From contig NZ_QVEX01000007.1 in NCBI RefSeq assembly GCF_003434055.1, positions 1-64,000 of the forward strand: 64,000 nucleotides of DNA, written 5' to 3'. The notes beneath the pieces were generated by a model. That model saw nothing but the letters and a program-made list of their open reading frames with translations. It made no database searches and was not told where the DNA came from. This DNA comes from Enterocloster aldenensis. Its GTDB lineage: Bacteria > Bacillota > Clostridia > Lachnospirales > Lachnospiraceae. A program made the position numbers and the translations under genes. Of the stretch, positions 1-8,085 are shown one piece after another. Each line of letters begins with the position of its first letter. Position 1 is the first letter of the stretch.

Positions 1-29
1 TCAATTAGTATAAATGCTTTTTAACTATG

Positions 30-974
30 TCAAGGTACTAGCATGGCTTTGGATGCCGCGGTCACGGCCGCGGCATCCATGCCGAACCTGTGCAGCAGAT
101 AATCCACGGTTCCCACCTCACCGGCCGTGTCCGGGGCGCCCAGGCGCCTGAAGGGGATGCTGATTCCTTCCTCTGCAATCACCTCTGCCACTGCGGAGCC
201 AAGGCCGTTAAGGATATTGTGGTTTTCAAGGGTGATGACGGCCCTTGTGCCTGTTGCAGCTTTTATGACCGCCTCCCTGTCAAGGGGCTTGATGGTGAAC
301 ATGTCAATGATTTTTGTCTGGATGCCCTCTGCTCCCAGGGCGTCCGCTGCTTTTAATGCTTCCTTGATGCAGATGGTGCCGCATGTGATGATGGACAGGT
401 CCTTTCCCTCCCGCAGTATGGATGCTTTCCCAAGCCGGAAGACAGCGCCTTCTTCATAGAACTGTTCCTTTGTCTTGCGCATGAGGCGGATATAGAAAAT
501 CCCCCTCTGGCTGGTGGTCTGGGCAATCACGGAGCGCAGCTGCACCGGGTCGCATGGTTCCAGGATAATGGTTCCGGGAAGGGAACGAAGGATGCCGATG
601 TCCTCCAGGCTTATATGTGTACCTCCGTTTGGCCCGGCAGATATGCCGGGGTCGCTGCCCACGATACGCACGTCCTGGCGCGCATATACGCCGGACATGA
701 AAATCTGGTCCGCTATGCGGCGGCTTGCAAATGCGCCAAAGGAATGGACAAAGGGTATGAATCCCTCTTCGGAAAGGCCGGCCGCCACGCCGAACATATT
801 GGCTTCCTGGATCCCGCAGTTAATGACTTTGTCAGGGTATGCTGCCTTGAACCGGTTCATGCCCGAGGATGCCATCAGGTCAGCGTCCAGCCAGAGAATC
901 CGGTCATTGGTGCCTTCAAGTTCAATCAGGGTGTCTGCCAGGGCAGTCCTCATATCGGTTGCATATTGTTTCAT
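30..974 (-). CDS. Transketolase, C-terminal (pyrimidine-binding) subunit
   Basis: This 314-residue protein is the C-terminal half of a split transketolase. It pairs with the N-terminal subunit encoded just upstream on the same strand (4-nt gap) to move two-carbon ketol units between sugar phosphates. Residues about 4-165 form the pyrimidine-binding domain; GIQEAN at 54-59 corresponds to the GxREH/GIxE region whose glutamate activates thiamine diphosphate. Residues about 185-305 form the transketolase C-terminal domain. The length fits the family of split transketolases common in Clostridia. DXP synthase or another ketoacid-dehydrogenase-like subunit is the alternative, but the partner gene makes transketolase much more likely. 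It is the second gene of a two-gene operon divergent from a DeoR regulator. Confidence 0.93.
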   Translation of the reverse strand: MKQYATDMRTALADTLIELEGTNDRILWLDADLMASSGMNRFKAAYPDKVINCGIQEANMFGVAAGLSEEGFIPFVHSFGAFASRRIADQIFMSGVYARQDVRIVGSDPGISAGPNGGTHISLEDIGILRSLPGTIILEPCDPVQLRSVIAQTTSQRGIFYIRLMRKTKEQFYEEGAVFRLGKASILREGKDLSIITCGTICIKEALKAADALGAEGIQTKIIDMFTIKPLDREAVIKAATGTRAVITLENHNILNGLGSAVAEVIAEEGISIPFRRLGAPDTAGEVGTVDYLLHRFGMDAAAVTAASKAMLVP

Positions 975-978
975 GGGT

Positions 979-1818
979 TTACAGCTCCTTTCCTGCGAAT
1001 TCCTTTTCGGCTTCCGACATCATTTCGTCTGTTATGGCAATGTGGTGGATGCCTGTTTTTCCTTCCGTAACGCTCCAGCCCTTTCCTTTGACCGTATCAA
1101 GGACAATGCATTTTGGCAGACCGTTCTTAGAAGCCAGGGCGTTCACGGAAGCTGTCCTTATGGCGTCCACATCGTGTCCGTTAATGGTGACTGCTTCAAA
1201 ACCAAAGGCTTTAAACAATGTTTCAATGTTCCCAAGATTACAGATATCTTCCGTATAGCCATCCAGCTGCTGGTGGTTCCAGTCAACAAACGTTATGAGG
1301 TTATCAAGCCCATGCTGTTTTGCGAACATGGCCATCTCCCAGACCTGGCCTTCATTGAGTTCCCCGTCCCCCAGGATCAGGAAGACATTGCCTTTCTTAC
1401 CCAGCATCTTCCTGCCAAGCGCCATGCCGGCCGCGGTGGAGGCGCCCTGGCCAAGGGAGCCGGTGGTCATATCGATTCCAATGGTTTTGTTCATGTCACA
1501 GTGGCTGGGCAGATGGGTGCCGTTCTGGTTCAGGGTCATAAGCTCTTCTTCCGGGAAAAAGCCGGAGAGGGCAAGGGCGCTGTAGAGGACCGGCCCGCAG
1601 TGGCCTTTTGAAAGCACCACCTTGTCACGGTCTTCCCAGCCCGGGTTCTGGGGGTCATAATCCATGACGTTCCCGTACAGGACAGCCATGAGCTCACACA
1701 GGGATAATACGCCGCCCACATGTCCGCCTTTACTTGCATACATGGATTTGATGGAACTGAACCGGATACGGTCGGCAAGTTTTTGCAGACCGGCAGAAGT
1801 TTGATAACTGGTAATCAT
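979..1818 (-). CDS. Transketolase, N-terminal (thiamine diphosphate-binding) subunit
   Basis: This 279-residue protein is the N-terminal half of a split transketolase. It has the thiamine diphosphate motif GDGELNEG at residues 150-157 followed by N181, and conserved histidines in GGHVGG (about 31-36) and KGHCGP (about 71-76). The start is preceded by AAGGAGGGTG. It is the first gene of the operon and is read away from the DeoR regulator at 2076, so the regulator and its operators probably control both directions. Beside xylulokinase, phosphofructokinase and aldolase genes it would supply the non-oxidative pentose phosphate step. Confidence 0.94.
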   Translation of the reverse strand: MITSYQTSAGLQKLADRIRFSSIKSMYASKGGHVGGVLSLCELMAVLYGNVMDYDPQNPGWEDRDKVVLSKGHCGPVLYSALALSGFFPEEELMTLNQNGTHLPSHCDMNKTIGIDMTTGSLGQGASTAAGMALGRKMLGKKGNVFLILGDGELNEGQVWEMAMFAKQHGLDNLITFVDWNHQQLDGYTEDICNLGNIETLFKAFGFEAVTINGHDVDAIRTASVNALASKNGLPKCIVLDTVKGKGWSVTEGKTGIHHIAITDEMMSEAEKEFAGKEL

Positions 1819-1913
1819 TCATACACCCTCCTTGTTGTGTGGAATATGGTTGCAATACCTATCCACGGTTCTCTTTGCCGCGGACGTTTCTTAAAAAGAT
1901 AATCCTACTTTAG

Positions 1914-1941
1914 ATGTTAGCAGAAAATAGATTTTTGTCAA
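1914..1941 (-). promoter_or_regulatory. Promoter of the transketolase operon
   Basis: On the minus strand a -35 TTGACA (1936-1941) and a -10 TAACAT (1914-1919) are separated by 16 bp. They lie about 95 bp upstream of the transketolase start. An AACAACA-rich block sits immediately upstream of the -35. Confidence 0.6.
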
Positions 1942-1944
1942 GAT

Positions 1945-1986
1945 GAAACAACAACAAACAACAGTAAACAACAACAATAATAAACG
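1945..1986. promoter_or_regulatory. Candidate DeoR operator: AACAACA direct repeats
   Basis: The block contains repeated AACAACA and TAAACA units in tandem (GTTGTTTGTTG on the other strand). DeoR/GlpR-type regulators often bind short TGTTT-like direct repeats. It lies between the divergent transketolase and DeoR promoters and abuts the transketolase -35 box, so it is a good candidate operator. The assignment is inference from position and composition. Confidence 0.4.
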
Positions 1987-2023
1987 TTATCTGCATAAAA
2001 TAATAAAAAATGAGAATTAGATA

Positions 2024-2052
2024 TTGCAATGCATTGTGATTTTTGCTATAAT
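2024..2052 (+). promoter_or_regulatory. Promoter of the DeoR-xylulokinase operon
   Basis: TTGCAA (2024-2029) and a perfect TATAAT (2047-2052) are spaced by 17 bp, just upstream of the DeoR gene. Confidence 0.65.
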
Positions 2053-2075
2053 TACTTTCGTAAAGGGTGATGATA

Positions 2076-2873
2076 ATGGACAAAATGACTACGGGCGTTT
2101 CAAATAAGAGCTTATTCGCCGAAGAACGCCAACGAAAGATAATTGAAACCATCAATGCCAATGGAAAGGCAGTGGTGCCGGTGTTGTGCGAGATGTTTGG
2201 GGTTTCCTCCTCAACCATCAGGAATGACCTGAAGCAGCTGGAGGGCAAGAAGCTGATTACCAGGACACATGGAGGCGCCATCAGGAATTCCAAGATGGGA
2301 CGGGAGCTGTCCCCCACGGACAAAGAGACACAGATGATGCCTCAGAAAAAGGCCATTGCCAGGGCTGCCCTGGAGCTGATTGATGACGGCGATATCATTG
2401 CGGTAACAACAGGGACAACCACATTTGAGCTGGTGAAGCTGCTTCCGGAGAAAAAGAACCTGACTGTTGTGGTCAATGATATCCGCAACGCGGTATGGCT
2501 GGAAGACCATACGGATTTCAATGTTTATATACTGGGAGGCCTGGTCAGAAGGGGGTACCACTATACCACCCTTCCCACCAGGAATGAATTCCTGGGTATG
2601 ATCAACATTGACAAGGGATTCTTTTCCTGTAACGGCTTCAGTGTTGAGCGGGGCATTACCGCTCCTGACTTTGAGACAGCCAAAAGCGTGCGTGAGATTC
2701 TGGATGTGTGCTGCGCGTCCTATCTTATGAGCGACAGCAGCAAACTGGGCACGGTCACATTTGCACAGATAGCGGACCTTGGTTATGTAAATGGATTGAT
2801 TGTGGACACGGAGATTGAGAAGGAAGATTTTGATTCCATCGTGGCCATGACAGACATCATCCTGGCTGAATAA
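2076..2873 (+). CDS. DeoR-family transcriptional regulator of a sugar operon
   Basis: This is a DeoR/GlpR-type repressor of about 265 residues. The N-terminal winged helix contains the family pattern (ERQRKIIE, then SSSTIRNDLKQLE and the TRTHGGA wing). The C-terminal domain is the sugar-phosphate-binding DeoRC fold (TTGTTTFEL phosphate-binding loop, then the IDKGFFSCNG region). The start at 2076 is chosen because AAAGGG ends 8 nt before it; GTG 2067 and ATG 2070 are in frame just upstream. It heads the operon that continues with VOC, FGGY kinase, PFK and aldolase genes and probably senses a sugar phosphate from that pathway. Confidence 0.9.
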   Translation: MDKMTTGVSNKSLFAEERQRKIIETINANGKAVVPVLCEMFGVSSSTIRNDLKQLEGKKLITRTHGGAIRNSKMGRELSPTDKETQMMPQKKAIARAALELIDDGDIIAVTTGTTTFELVKLLPEKKNLTVVVNDIRNAVWLEDHTDFNVYILGGLVRRGYHYTTLPTRNEFLGMINIDKGFFSCNGFSVERGITAPDFETAKSVREILDVCCASYLMSDSSKLGTVTFAQIADLGYVNGLIVDTEIEKEDFDSIVAMTDIILAE

Positions 2874-2886
2874 AAGGAGGATTCCC

Positions 2887-3276
2887 ATGAAGATGACAGG
2901 ACTGGACCATATAACGGTTAATGTGAAGGACCTGGACCGTTCCAAAGCATTCTACGGGGATGTGCTGGGACTTAAGGAAGCCGGATCCGTCCAGATGGGG
3001 GACCATACGCTTACGTACTATGAACTTCCCCAGGGCGTGCGGCTGGAACTGATTGATTATGAATCCAAGGAAGAGCCAAAGGACATAAAGGAGACGGACA
3101 CAGGTACCTACAGGCATTTCTGCCTGGTGGCCGCACAGCTGGATGAGGTGTACAGCACCTGCAGGAACAAGGGCGTATCCATAAGGAAGACCCCTTCCTA
3201 TGTGGACCAGCTGGGATGCAGGACCATGCTTATTACAGATCCGAACGGTGTCGAGATTGAAATCATACAAAGGTGA
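2887..3276 (+). CDS. VOC (glyoxalase/dioxygenase-fold) protein
   Basis: This 129-residue protein has the vicinal oxygen chelate fold. It begins with a typical GLDHITVNVKDLDRSKAFY segment and ends with DPNGVEIEIIQ, the usual start of the first and end of the last beta-strand module. His8 and the late Glu are likely metal ligands. It has a strong AAGGAGG site and overlaps the start of the FGGY kinase gene, so the two are translated together. VOC proteins include lyases, epimerases and isomerases. No separate pentose-phosphate epimerase or isomerase is seen in this operon, so a sugar (phosphate) isomerisation role is possible but unproven. Confidence 0.85.
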   Translation: MKMTGLDHITVNVKDLDRSKAFYGDVLGLKEAGSVQMGDHTLTYYELPQGVRLELIDYESKEEPKDIKETDTGTYRHFCLVAAQLDEVYSTCRNKGVSIRKTPSYVDQLGCRTMLITDPNGVEIEIIQR

Positions 3277-4778
3277 TGGATATGGGATATTTAGCTGGAA
3301 TTGATTTGGGTACGTCAAGCGTCAAGGTACTGATCATGGACCCGGACGGCAGGACATTGGCGGTAAGCAGCAGGGGATATGATGTGATGACCCCGAAGAT
3401 GTCCTATGCGGAGCAGGAGCCGCAGGTGTGGTGGGACTGCACGGTAATGGCCATCCGGGAAGCCATGGAAAAGTCCGGCATAAGACCGGAGGAACTGGAC
3501 GGCATCGGGCTTTCCGGCCAGATGCACGGACTGGTGGCATTTGACAGGAACAATGAACCGGTCATGCCTGCCATCATATGGATGGACCAGCGCTCTGCAA
3601 AAGAGACGGCCCTGATAAAAGAACTGGCCGGGGACCTTCTGGAAACAGAACTGCTCAATCAGCCCGGGGCCGGCATGATGATATGTTCCCTTCTCTGGCT
3701 GAAAAGGCATCGTCCGGATGTATATGACCGCATAGCCCATGTGATGCTTCCCAAGGATTACATACGGTACAGGCTGACAGGGACCATTGGCTCTGATTTT
3801 TCGGACGCATGCGCCACGCTGGCATTTTCCGTTAAGGGCAGATGCTGGTGCATGGAACTGATCAGACGGGCAGGGCTTAAGGAGGATATCTGGCCCCAGG
3901 TGGGGGAAAGCTCCCAGGCGGCGGGTCATGTATGGGCAGAAGCAGCTGCGCGGACCGGACTGTCAGGACATACCAGGGTGGTATACGGGGCGGGGGATTC
4001 CTCTGCCCAGCTCACCGGGAACGGGGTAATAGAAGAAGGAATCATGGCCTGCAACATCGGCACGGCCTCCCAGCTTGCGGCTGTGGTGGACCGTCCGTTA
4101 TATGATACACAGATGCGCCTGCAGACATGGTGCCACACCGTGGCGGACCGCTGGTATGTCCAGGGCGGGGCGCTGAATGGCGGAAGCACCTTAAGCTGGC
4201 TTAAGAAAAAGGTTCTGAGGGATGGCCGTTCCTATGGGGAACTGGACGCGGAGGCGGGACAGGCGCCTGCCGGGGCAGAGGGGCTTTTGTTTATCCCGTA
4301 TCTGGCTGGTGAGCGGACGCCGTTCATGGACCCATATGCCAAAGGGATTTATTTTGGGATGGGCATGAAACATGAACAGGCCCATATAATCCGGGCAACC
4401 ATGGAGGGCGTCATATTCAACCTGAAGGAATGCGCCCTGGTGCTGGATGAGATGGGAATCCAGAGGACGAAGATGATTGCCTCCGGCGGGGCGGCAAAAG
4501 GGGTTACATGGAAACAGATACAGGCAGATATCCTGGAGATGCCTGTATATACCACAAAGACAGAAGAAGAGGCCTGCCAGGGGGCGGCCATACTTGCAGC
4601 CGTGGGCTGCGGTATGTACCGGGATATTAAGGAGGCGTGCAGCCGGATTGTAAAAATCAATGACTGTCCCGTGGAACCGGTGACGGAACATGTGAAGCGC
4701 TACAGGGAACAGCAGGCGCTGTTTAGGGAACTTTACCTGAAAGTAAAGGACCTGTATCCAAGGCTTAAGACAGAGTAA
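3276..4778 (+). CDS. xylB: FGGY carbohydrate kinase, xylulokinase type
   Basis: This protein of about 500 residues belongs to the FGGY sugar kinases and most resembles xylulokinase, which makes xylulose 5-phosphate from xylulose and ATP. It shows the N-terminal phosphate loop (GIDLGTSSVK), the sugar-contact segments SGQMHG and WMDQRS, the catalytic Asp in GAGDSSAQLTG, and the C-terminal ATP-binding ASGGAAKG. In-frame starts are GTG 3273, ATG 3276 and ATG 3282; the gene overlaps the VOC stop codon. Neighbouring transketolase genes fit a pentulose product. A related ketose substrate cannot be excluded. Confidence 0.88.
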   Translation: MDMGYLAGIDLGTSSVKVLIMDPDGRTLAVSSRGYDVMTPKMSYAEQEPQVWWDCTVMAIREAMEKSGIRPEELDGIGLSGQMHGLVAFDRNNEPVMPAIIWMDQRSAKETALIKELAGDLLETELLNQPGAGMMICSLLWLKRHRPDVYDRIAHVMLPKDYIRYRLTGTIGSDFSDACATLAFSVKGRCWCMELIRRAGLKEDIWPQVGESSQAAGHVWAEAAARTGLSGHTRVVYGAGDSSAQLTGNGVIEEGIMACNIGTASQLAAVVDRPLYDTQMRLQTWCHTVADRWYVQGGALNGGSTLSWLKKKVLRDGRSYGELDAEAGQAPAGAEGLLFIPYLAGERTPFMDPYAKGIYFGMGMKHEQAHIIRATMEGVIFNLKECALVLDEMGIQRTKMIASGGAAKGVTWKQIQADILEMPVYTTKTEEEACQGAAILAAVGCGMYRDIKEACSRIVKINDCPVEPVTEHVKRYREQQALFRELYLKVKDLYPRLKTE

Positions 4779-4885
4779 GGCGCAGGATGCATGGGATCCA
4801 CGCAGTACGGGTTCTGCACGGTACAGGTTTACACAGGGCAGTAATTGGACAGAGGGAAAAACGACATCGCAGAGGGGACAGATAA

Positions 4886-6085
4886 ATGGAAAAAGTGGCA
4901 AATGCATTATATATCCAATCGGGAGGACCAACGGCAGTGATTAATACATCTGCCTACGGTGTGATTGATGAATGCAGGAGGCATCCGGAGATAGACAGGA
5001 TTTACGCATCCGAACACGGGATCGTGGGATTGATTGAGCGGAGGTTATTTGATATTACAGAGGAAATGGCGGGCGAGAAGCTGCTGCCATCCACCCCGTC
5101 CATGATATTTGGATCCTGCAGGTATGAGATTGATGAGAACGACCCGTTACAGACGGATTACAGGAAGATATTGAAAAACCTTAAATCCCTGGGCATCCGG
5201 TACATATTCATAAACGGGGGCAATGGCTCGGTAAGGGCAGGATTGAGGCTGGGCCGGTTTTTAAAATCACAGGATTATGATTTCCGGCTGATCGTGGTGC
5301 CAAAGACAGTGGACAATGACATATCCTGCATTGACCACGCGCCTGGCTTTCCTTCGGCGGCAAGGCATGTGGCGGTTACGGTTTCGGAGCTGGCCAGGGA
5401 CATGATGACCTATGACACAGAACTTATCATGTTCACGGAGGTCATGGGCCGCAATACGGGTTTCCTGGCAGCGGCATCCATGGCAGCTAAAAAGATTGAT
5501 CTGGGGCCGGATTTGATTTATGTACCGGAAGTGGTATTTGACCAGAAGAAGTTCATAGCAGATATAAGGCGTGTCCTGGACAGGAAAGGGAAATGCTTTG
5601 CAGTGGTTGCGGAAGGCGTGAAGACGGCGGACGGCAAATTCCTGTTCGAAGACATTTCCGTGAACCGGGGCATGGACATGCAGAAGAATATGGGCGGTAT
5701 CACCCCATATCTGAACCAATTGTTAAGGGATAATTTTGACTGTAAAATCAGGGGCATTGACCTGGGGCTGATGCAGAGATGCGGCGCCCATGATGCGTCG
5801 GAGATTGACAGGGAAGAGGCAGAAGAGCTGGGGAGAAGGGCCGTAAGGACGGCCGTGGCCGGGCAGTCGCTTAAGATGGTGACGCTCAGCCGGGCTCCCG
5901 GCGCACAGTACCAGGCAGTGTATGGCCTGGCTTCCCTTGAAGAAGTGGCAAAGGAAGACAACTGCCTTCCCATGTCCTATGTGAATGAGGATAAGGATTA
6001 CATCAAAGAAGGGTTTTATGATTATATCATGCCGCTTATCGGGGAACTCCCAAGGTACACGGTATTGAACAGACGTTATATCTAA
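4886..6085 (+). CDS. 6-phosphofructokinase, PPi-PFK family, with mixed donor-site residues
   Basis: This 399-residue protein belongs to the PfkA superfamily, in the subgroup usually called diphosphate-fructose-6-phosphate phosphotransferase (QSGGPTAVIN at 11-20). Two positions are known to separate ATP from PPi enzymes. The GGNGS motif (111-115) has Gly where PPi enzymes have Asp, whereas K140 in PKTVDND is the PPi-type Lys. The catalytic Thr141 and Asp143 and the MGRNTG motif (188-193) are present. In this operon it may act on fructose 6-phosphate or on sedoheptulose 7-phosphate made by transketolase. The phosphoryl donor cannot be decided from sequence. Confidence 0.88.
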   Translation: MEKVANALYIQSGGPTAVINTSAYGVIDECRRHPEIDRIYASEHGIVGLIERRLFDITEEMAGEKLLPSTPSMIFGSCRYEIDENDPLQTDYRKILKNLKSLGIRYIFINGGNGSVRAGLRLGRFLKSQDYDFRLIVVPKTVDNDISCIDHAPGFPSAARHVAVTVSELARDMMTYDTELIMFTEVMGRNTGFLAAASMAAKKIDLGPDLIYVPEVVFDQKKFIADIRRVLDRKGKCFAVVAEGVKTADGKFLFEDISVNRGMDMQKNMGGITPYLNQLLRDNFDCKIRGIDLGLMQRCGAHDASEIDREEAEELGRRAVRTAVAGQSLKMVTLSRAPGAQYQAVYGLASLEEVAKEDNCLPMSYVNEDKDYIKEGFYDYIMPLIGELPRYTVLNRRYI

Positions 6086-6114
6086 CAGGCTATTACAACA
6101 TGGAGGTGGCAGAT

Positions 6115-7089
6115 ATGTATCATTATTCAGAACTTGGACAGGTAAACACGAAGCTGATGTTCCAAAAGGCTTATGAAGGAGGTTATGCAATACCGGCATT
6201 TAACTTCGTATCCATTGAGCAGTTCAATGGAATCATGGACGCTGTGATTGAGAAACGTTCCCCTGTCATCCTGCTGGCATCCCCCAACCTGCATAAGCAG
6301 CTGGGATATGAGATGCTTGCCAGGATTGTGCAGTCCGGGACCGACCGTATCAGGAATGCGGGGCTTGATATCCCTGTGGCCCTGCACCTGGACCACGGCA
6401 TGACCTTTGCACAGTGCGTGGATGCGGTGGAATTTGGATTTTCTTCTATTATGATAGATGGCAGCACCCTTCCATTTAAGGAAAATGCTGCCCTTACCAA
6501 AAAGACCGTGGAATATGCCCATCGGCATGGGGTGACGGTGGAAGCTGAACTGGGCGTCCTTTCCGGTGCGGAAGAGGACGGTGATGAGGGCCATCACGAA
6601 AGCCTTTACACGGATCCGGCGATGGTGGAGGAATTCGTGGGGGAGACGGGATGCGACAGCCTGGCCATCTCCATAGGCACCTGTCATGGCCTGGTGAAGA
6701 TCAAGGCCAATCCGGACGGGACGCTTCCCGAACTGAGATACGATATCCTTGAGGATGTGATGCGCAGGGTGCCGGGATTCCCCATTGTACTCCACGGCGC
6801 GTCTACCATAGAGCCGCGGTTCGTGGACATGATCAACTCCTACGGAGGTCATATCGAGGCCGTGGCCGGCATACCGGAAGAGCAGGTGACAAAGGCTGCC
6901 GGGATGGGGGTATGCAAGGTCAATATCGCTACGGACGGCTGGATCAGCGCGCTGGCCAATACAAGGAAAATCCTGGCAGAGAACCCCGGGGCAATTGACA
7001 GCAGGGTATTTACATTAAAGAACCGCGGCCTGTTAAAAGAAATTTATCTTCATAAGATTGATGTAATGGGCAGCGCCAACAAGGCATGA
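6115..7089 (+). CDS. Class II fructose-bisphosphate aldolase family protein
   Basis: This 324-residue protein is a zinc-dependent class II aldolase (GatY/KbaY/FbaA family). It shows IPAFNF near the N terminus, the zinc and catalytic HLDHG motif, VEAELG, SIGTCHG, VLHGAST and the phosphate-binding KVNIATD. The start is placed at 6115 because GGAGG ends 8 nt before it; an in-frame ATG at 6100 overlaps the ribosome binding site. Directly after the phosphofructokinase it should split a ketose 1,6- or 1,7-bisphosphate to dihydroxyacetone phosphate and an aldose phosphate. The last codons overlap the ROK kinase start (ATGA). Confidence 0.93.
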   Translation: MYHYSELGQVNTKLMFQKAYEGGYAIPAFNFVSIEQFNGIMDAVIEKRSPVILLASPNLHKQLGYEMLARIVQSGTDRIRNAGLDIPVALHLDHGMTFAQCVDAVEFGFSSIMIDGSTLPFKENAALTKKTVEYAHRHGVTVEAELGVLSGAEEDGDEGHHESLYTDPAMVEEFVGETGCDSLAISIGTCHGLVKIKANPDGTLPELRYDILEDVMRRVPGFPIVLHGASTIEPRFVDMINSYGGHIEAVAGIPEEQVTKAAGMGVCKVNIATDGWISALANTRKILAENPGAIDSRVFTLKNRGLLKEIYLHKIDVMGSANKA

Positions 7090-8012
7090 CGACAGGGATG
7101 ATGGATGTGGCACATTTATATTTATCAATGGAAATCGGGGGGACCAATCTCAGGTATGGGGTTCTTGATGAGACCTTCCGGGTGCTGGACTTTAAAAAGG
7201 AACCCAGCAGGTACCTCTCAGATGCAGAGGACAAGGGGGAGTATATTGAGGGGCTGGTAAGGCCCTATATAGAGCGGTATGGGAAGGAGGATTTCCTGTG
7301 CATGACCTTGTCCCTGGCTTCGCTGATGAACAGGGAACGCACAATCAATTACAATTCGCCTAACATAAAGGGATTCAACAACATTTCCCTGGTGGATATC
7401 CTCACGGAAAGGACCGGGCTTGGGGTATTCATGGAGAGGGATGTGAACACGGCCCTTCTCTATGAGATATGGAAGGGGCATATTGATAAACGGGGAATCA
7501 TCATAGGTATATTTATCGGTACAGGGCTTGGCAACGCCATGTGCATTGACGGAAAGGTGTATATCGGAAACACAGGCTCGGCCTGTGAACTTGGACACAT
7601 ACCGGTCCTGGGATTTACGGACAGCTGCGGCTGCGGCAAGAAGGGCTGCATTGAGCTGAAAGCCAGCGGCAGGACCCTTTATCTTCTGGCAGAGGAGAAA
7701 TACCACTGTCCGGTGTCGGAGATTTTTGAACGGCATGGGGGGGAGAAGGATGTTAAGGATGTGGTCCATGCCTGCGCCATGGCTGCTGCCACGGAGATTA
7801 CCATATTGGATCCGAATTATGTGGTATTGGGCGGCGGTGTGGTGGACATGAAAGGATTTCCCATGGAATACTTTGAACAGACCGTGAAGGAAAACCTGAG
7901 GATTCCCTATCCAAGGGATTCGGTACGCTTCATCCGGGCCCTGGGGGATCCTGAGGCGGGGATCGTGGGGGCTGCCATCAATGCGGCGGCCAGGATGGAA
8001 CAAAGGGTGTAA
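7086..8012 (+). CDS. ROK-family sugar kinase (allose kinase-like)
   Basis: This 308-residue protein is a ROK-type sugar kinase. It has the ATP-binding MEIGGTNLRYG (about 15-25), the catalytic Asp119 in ERDVNTA, and the ROK zinc site formed by H171 with C181, C183 and C188 (CGCGKKGC). There is no N-terminal winged helix, so it is a kinase and not a ROK repressor. The start overlaps the aldolase stop, and the ABC importer genes follow. It most resembles AlsK-like allose kinases by context (beside a ribose/allose-type importer), but the substrate is not established. Confidence 0.87.
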   Translation: MTTGMMDVAHLYLSMEIGGTNLRYGVLDETFRVLDFKKEPSRYLSDAEDKGEYIEGLVRPYIERYGKEDFLCMTLSLASLMNRERTINYNSPNIKGFNNISLVDILTERTGLGVFMERDVNTALLYEIWKGHIDKRGIIIGIFIGTGLGNAMCIDGKVYIGNTGSACELGHIPVLGFTDSCGCGKKGCIELKASGRTLYLLAEEKYHCPVSEIFERHGGEKDVKDVVHACAMAAATEITILDPNYVVLGGGVVDMKGFPMEYFEQTVKENLRIPYPRDSVRFIRALGDPEAGIVGAAINAAARMEQRV

Positions 8013-8085
8013 TGAATACTGGATGCTGATGAAAGACGGCATTTACGTATAAAAAAACTATTAAAAAGTAGAAGGAGGAAGTAAC

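Noticed and set aside
514..1611. Long open frame (365 codons) opposite the transketolase genes
   Set aside because: It is antisense to two well-recognised genes, spans their boundary and has no recognisable domain.
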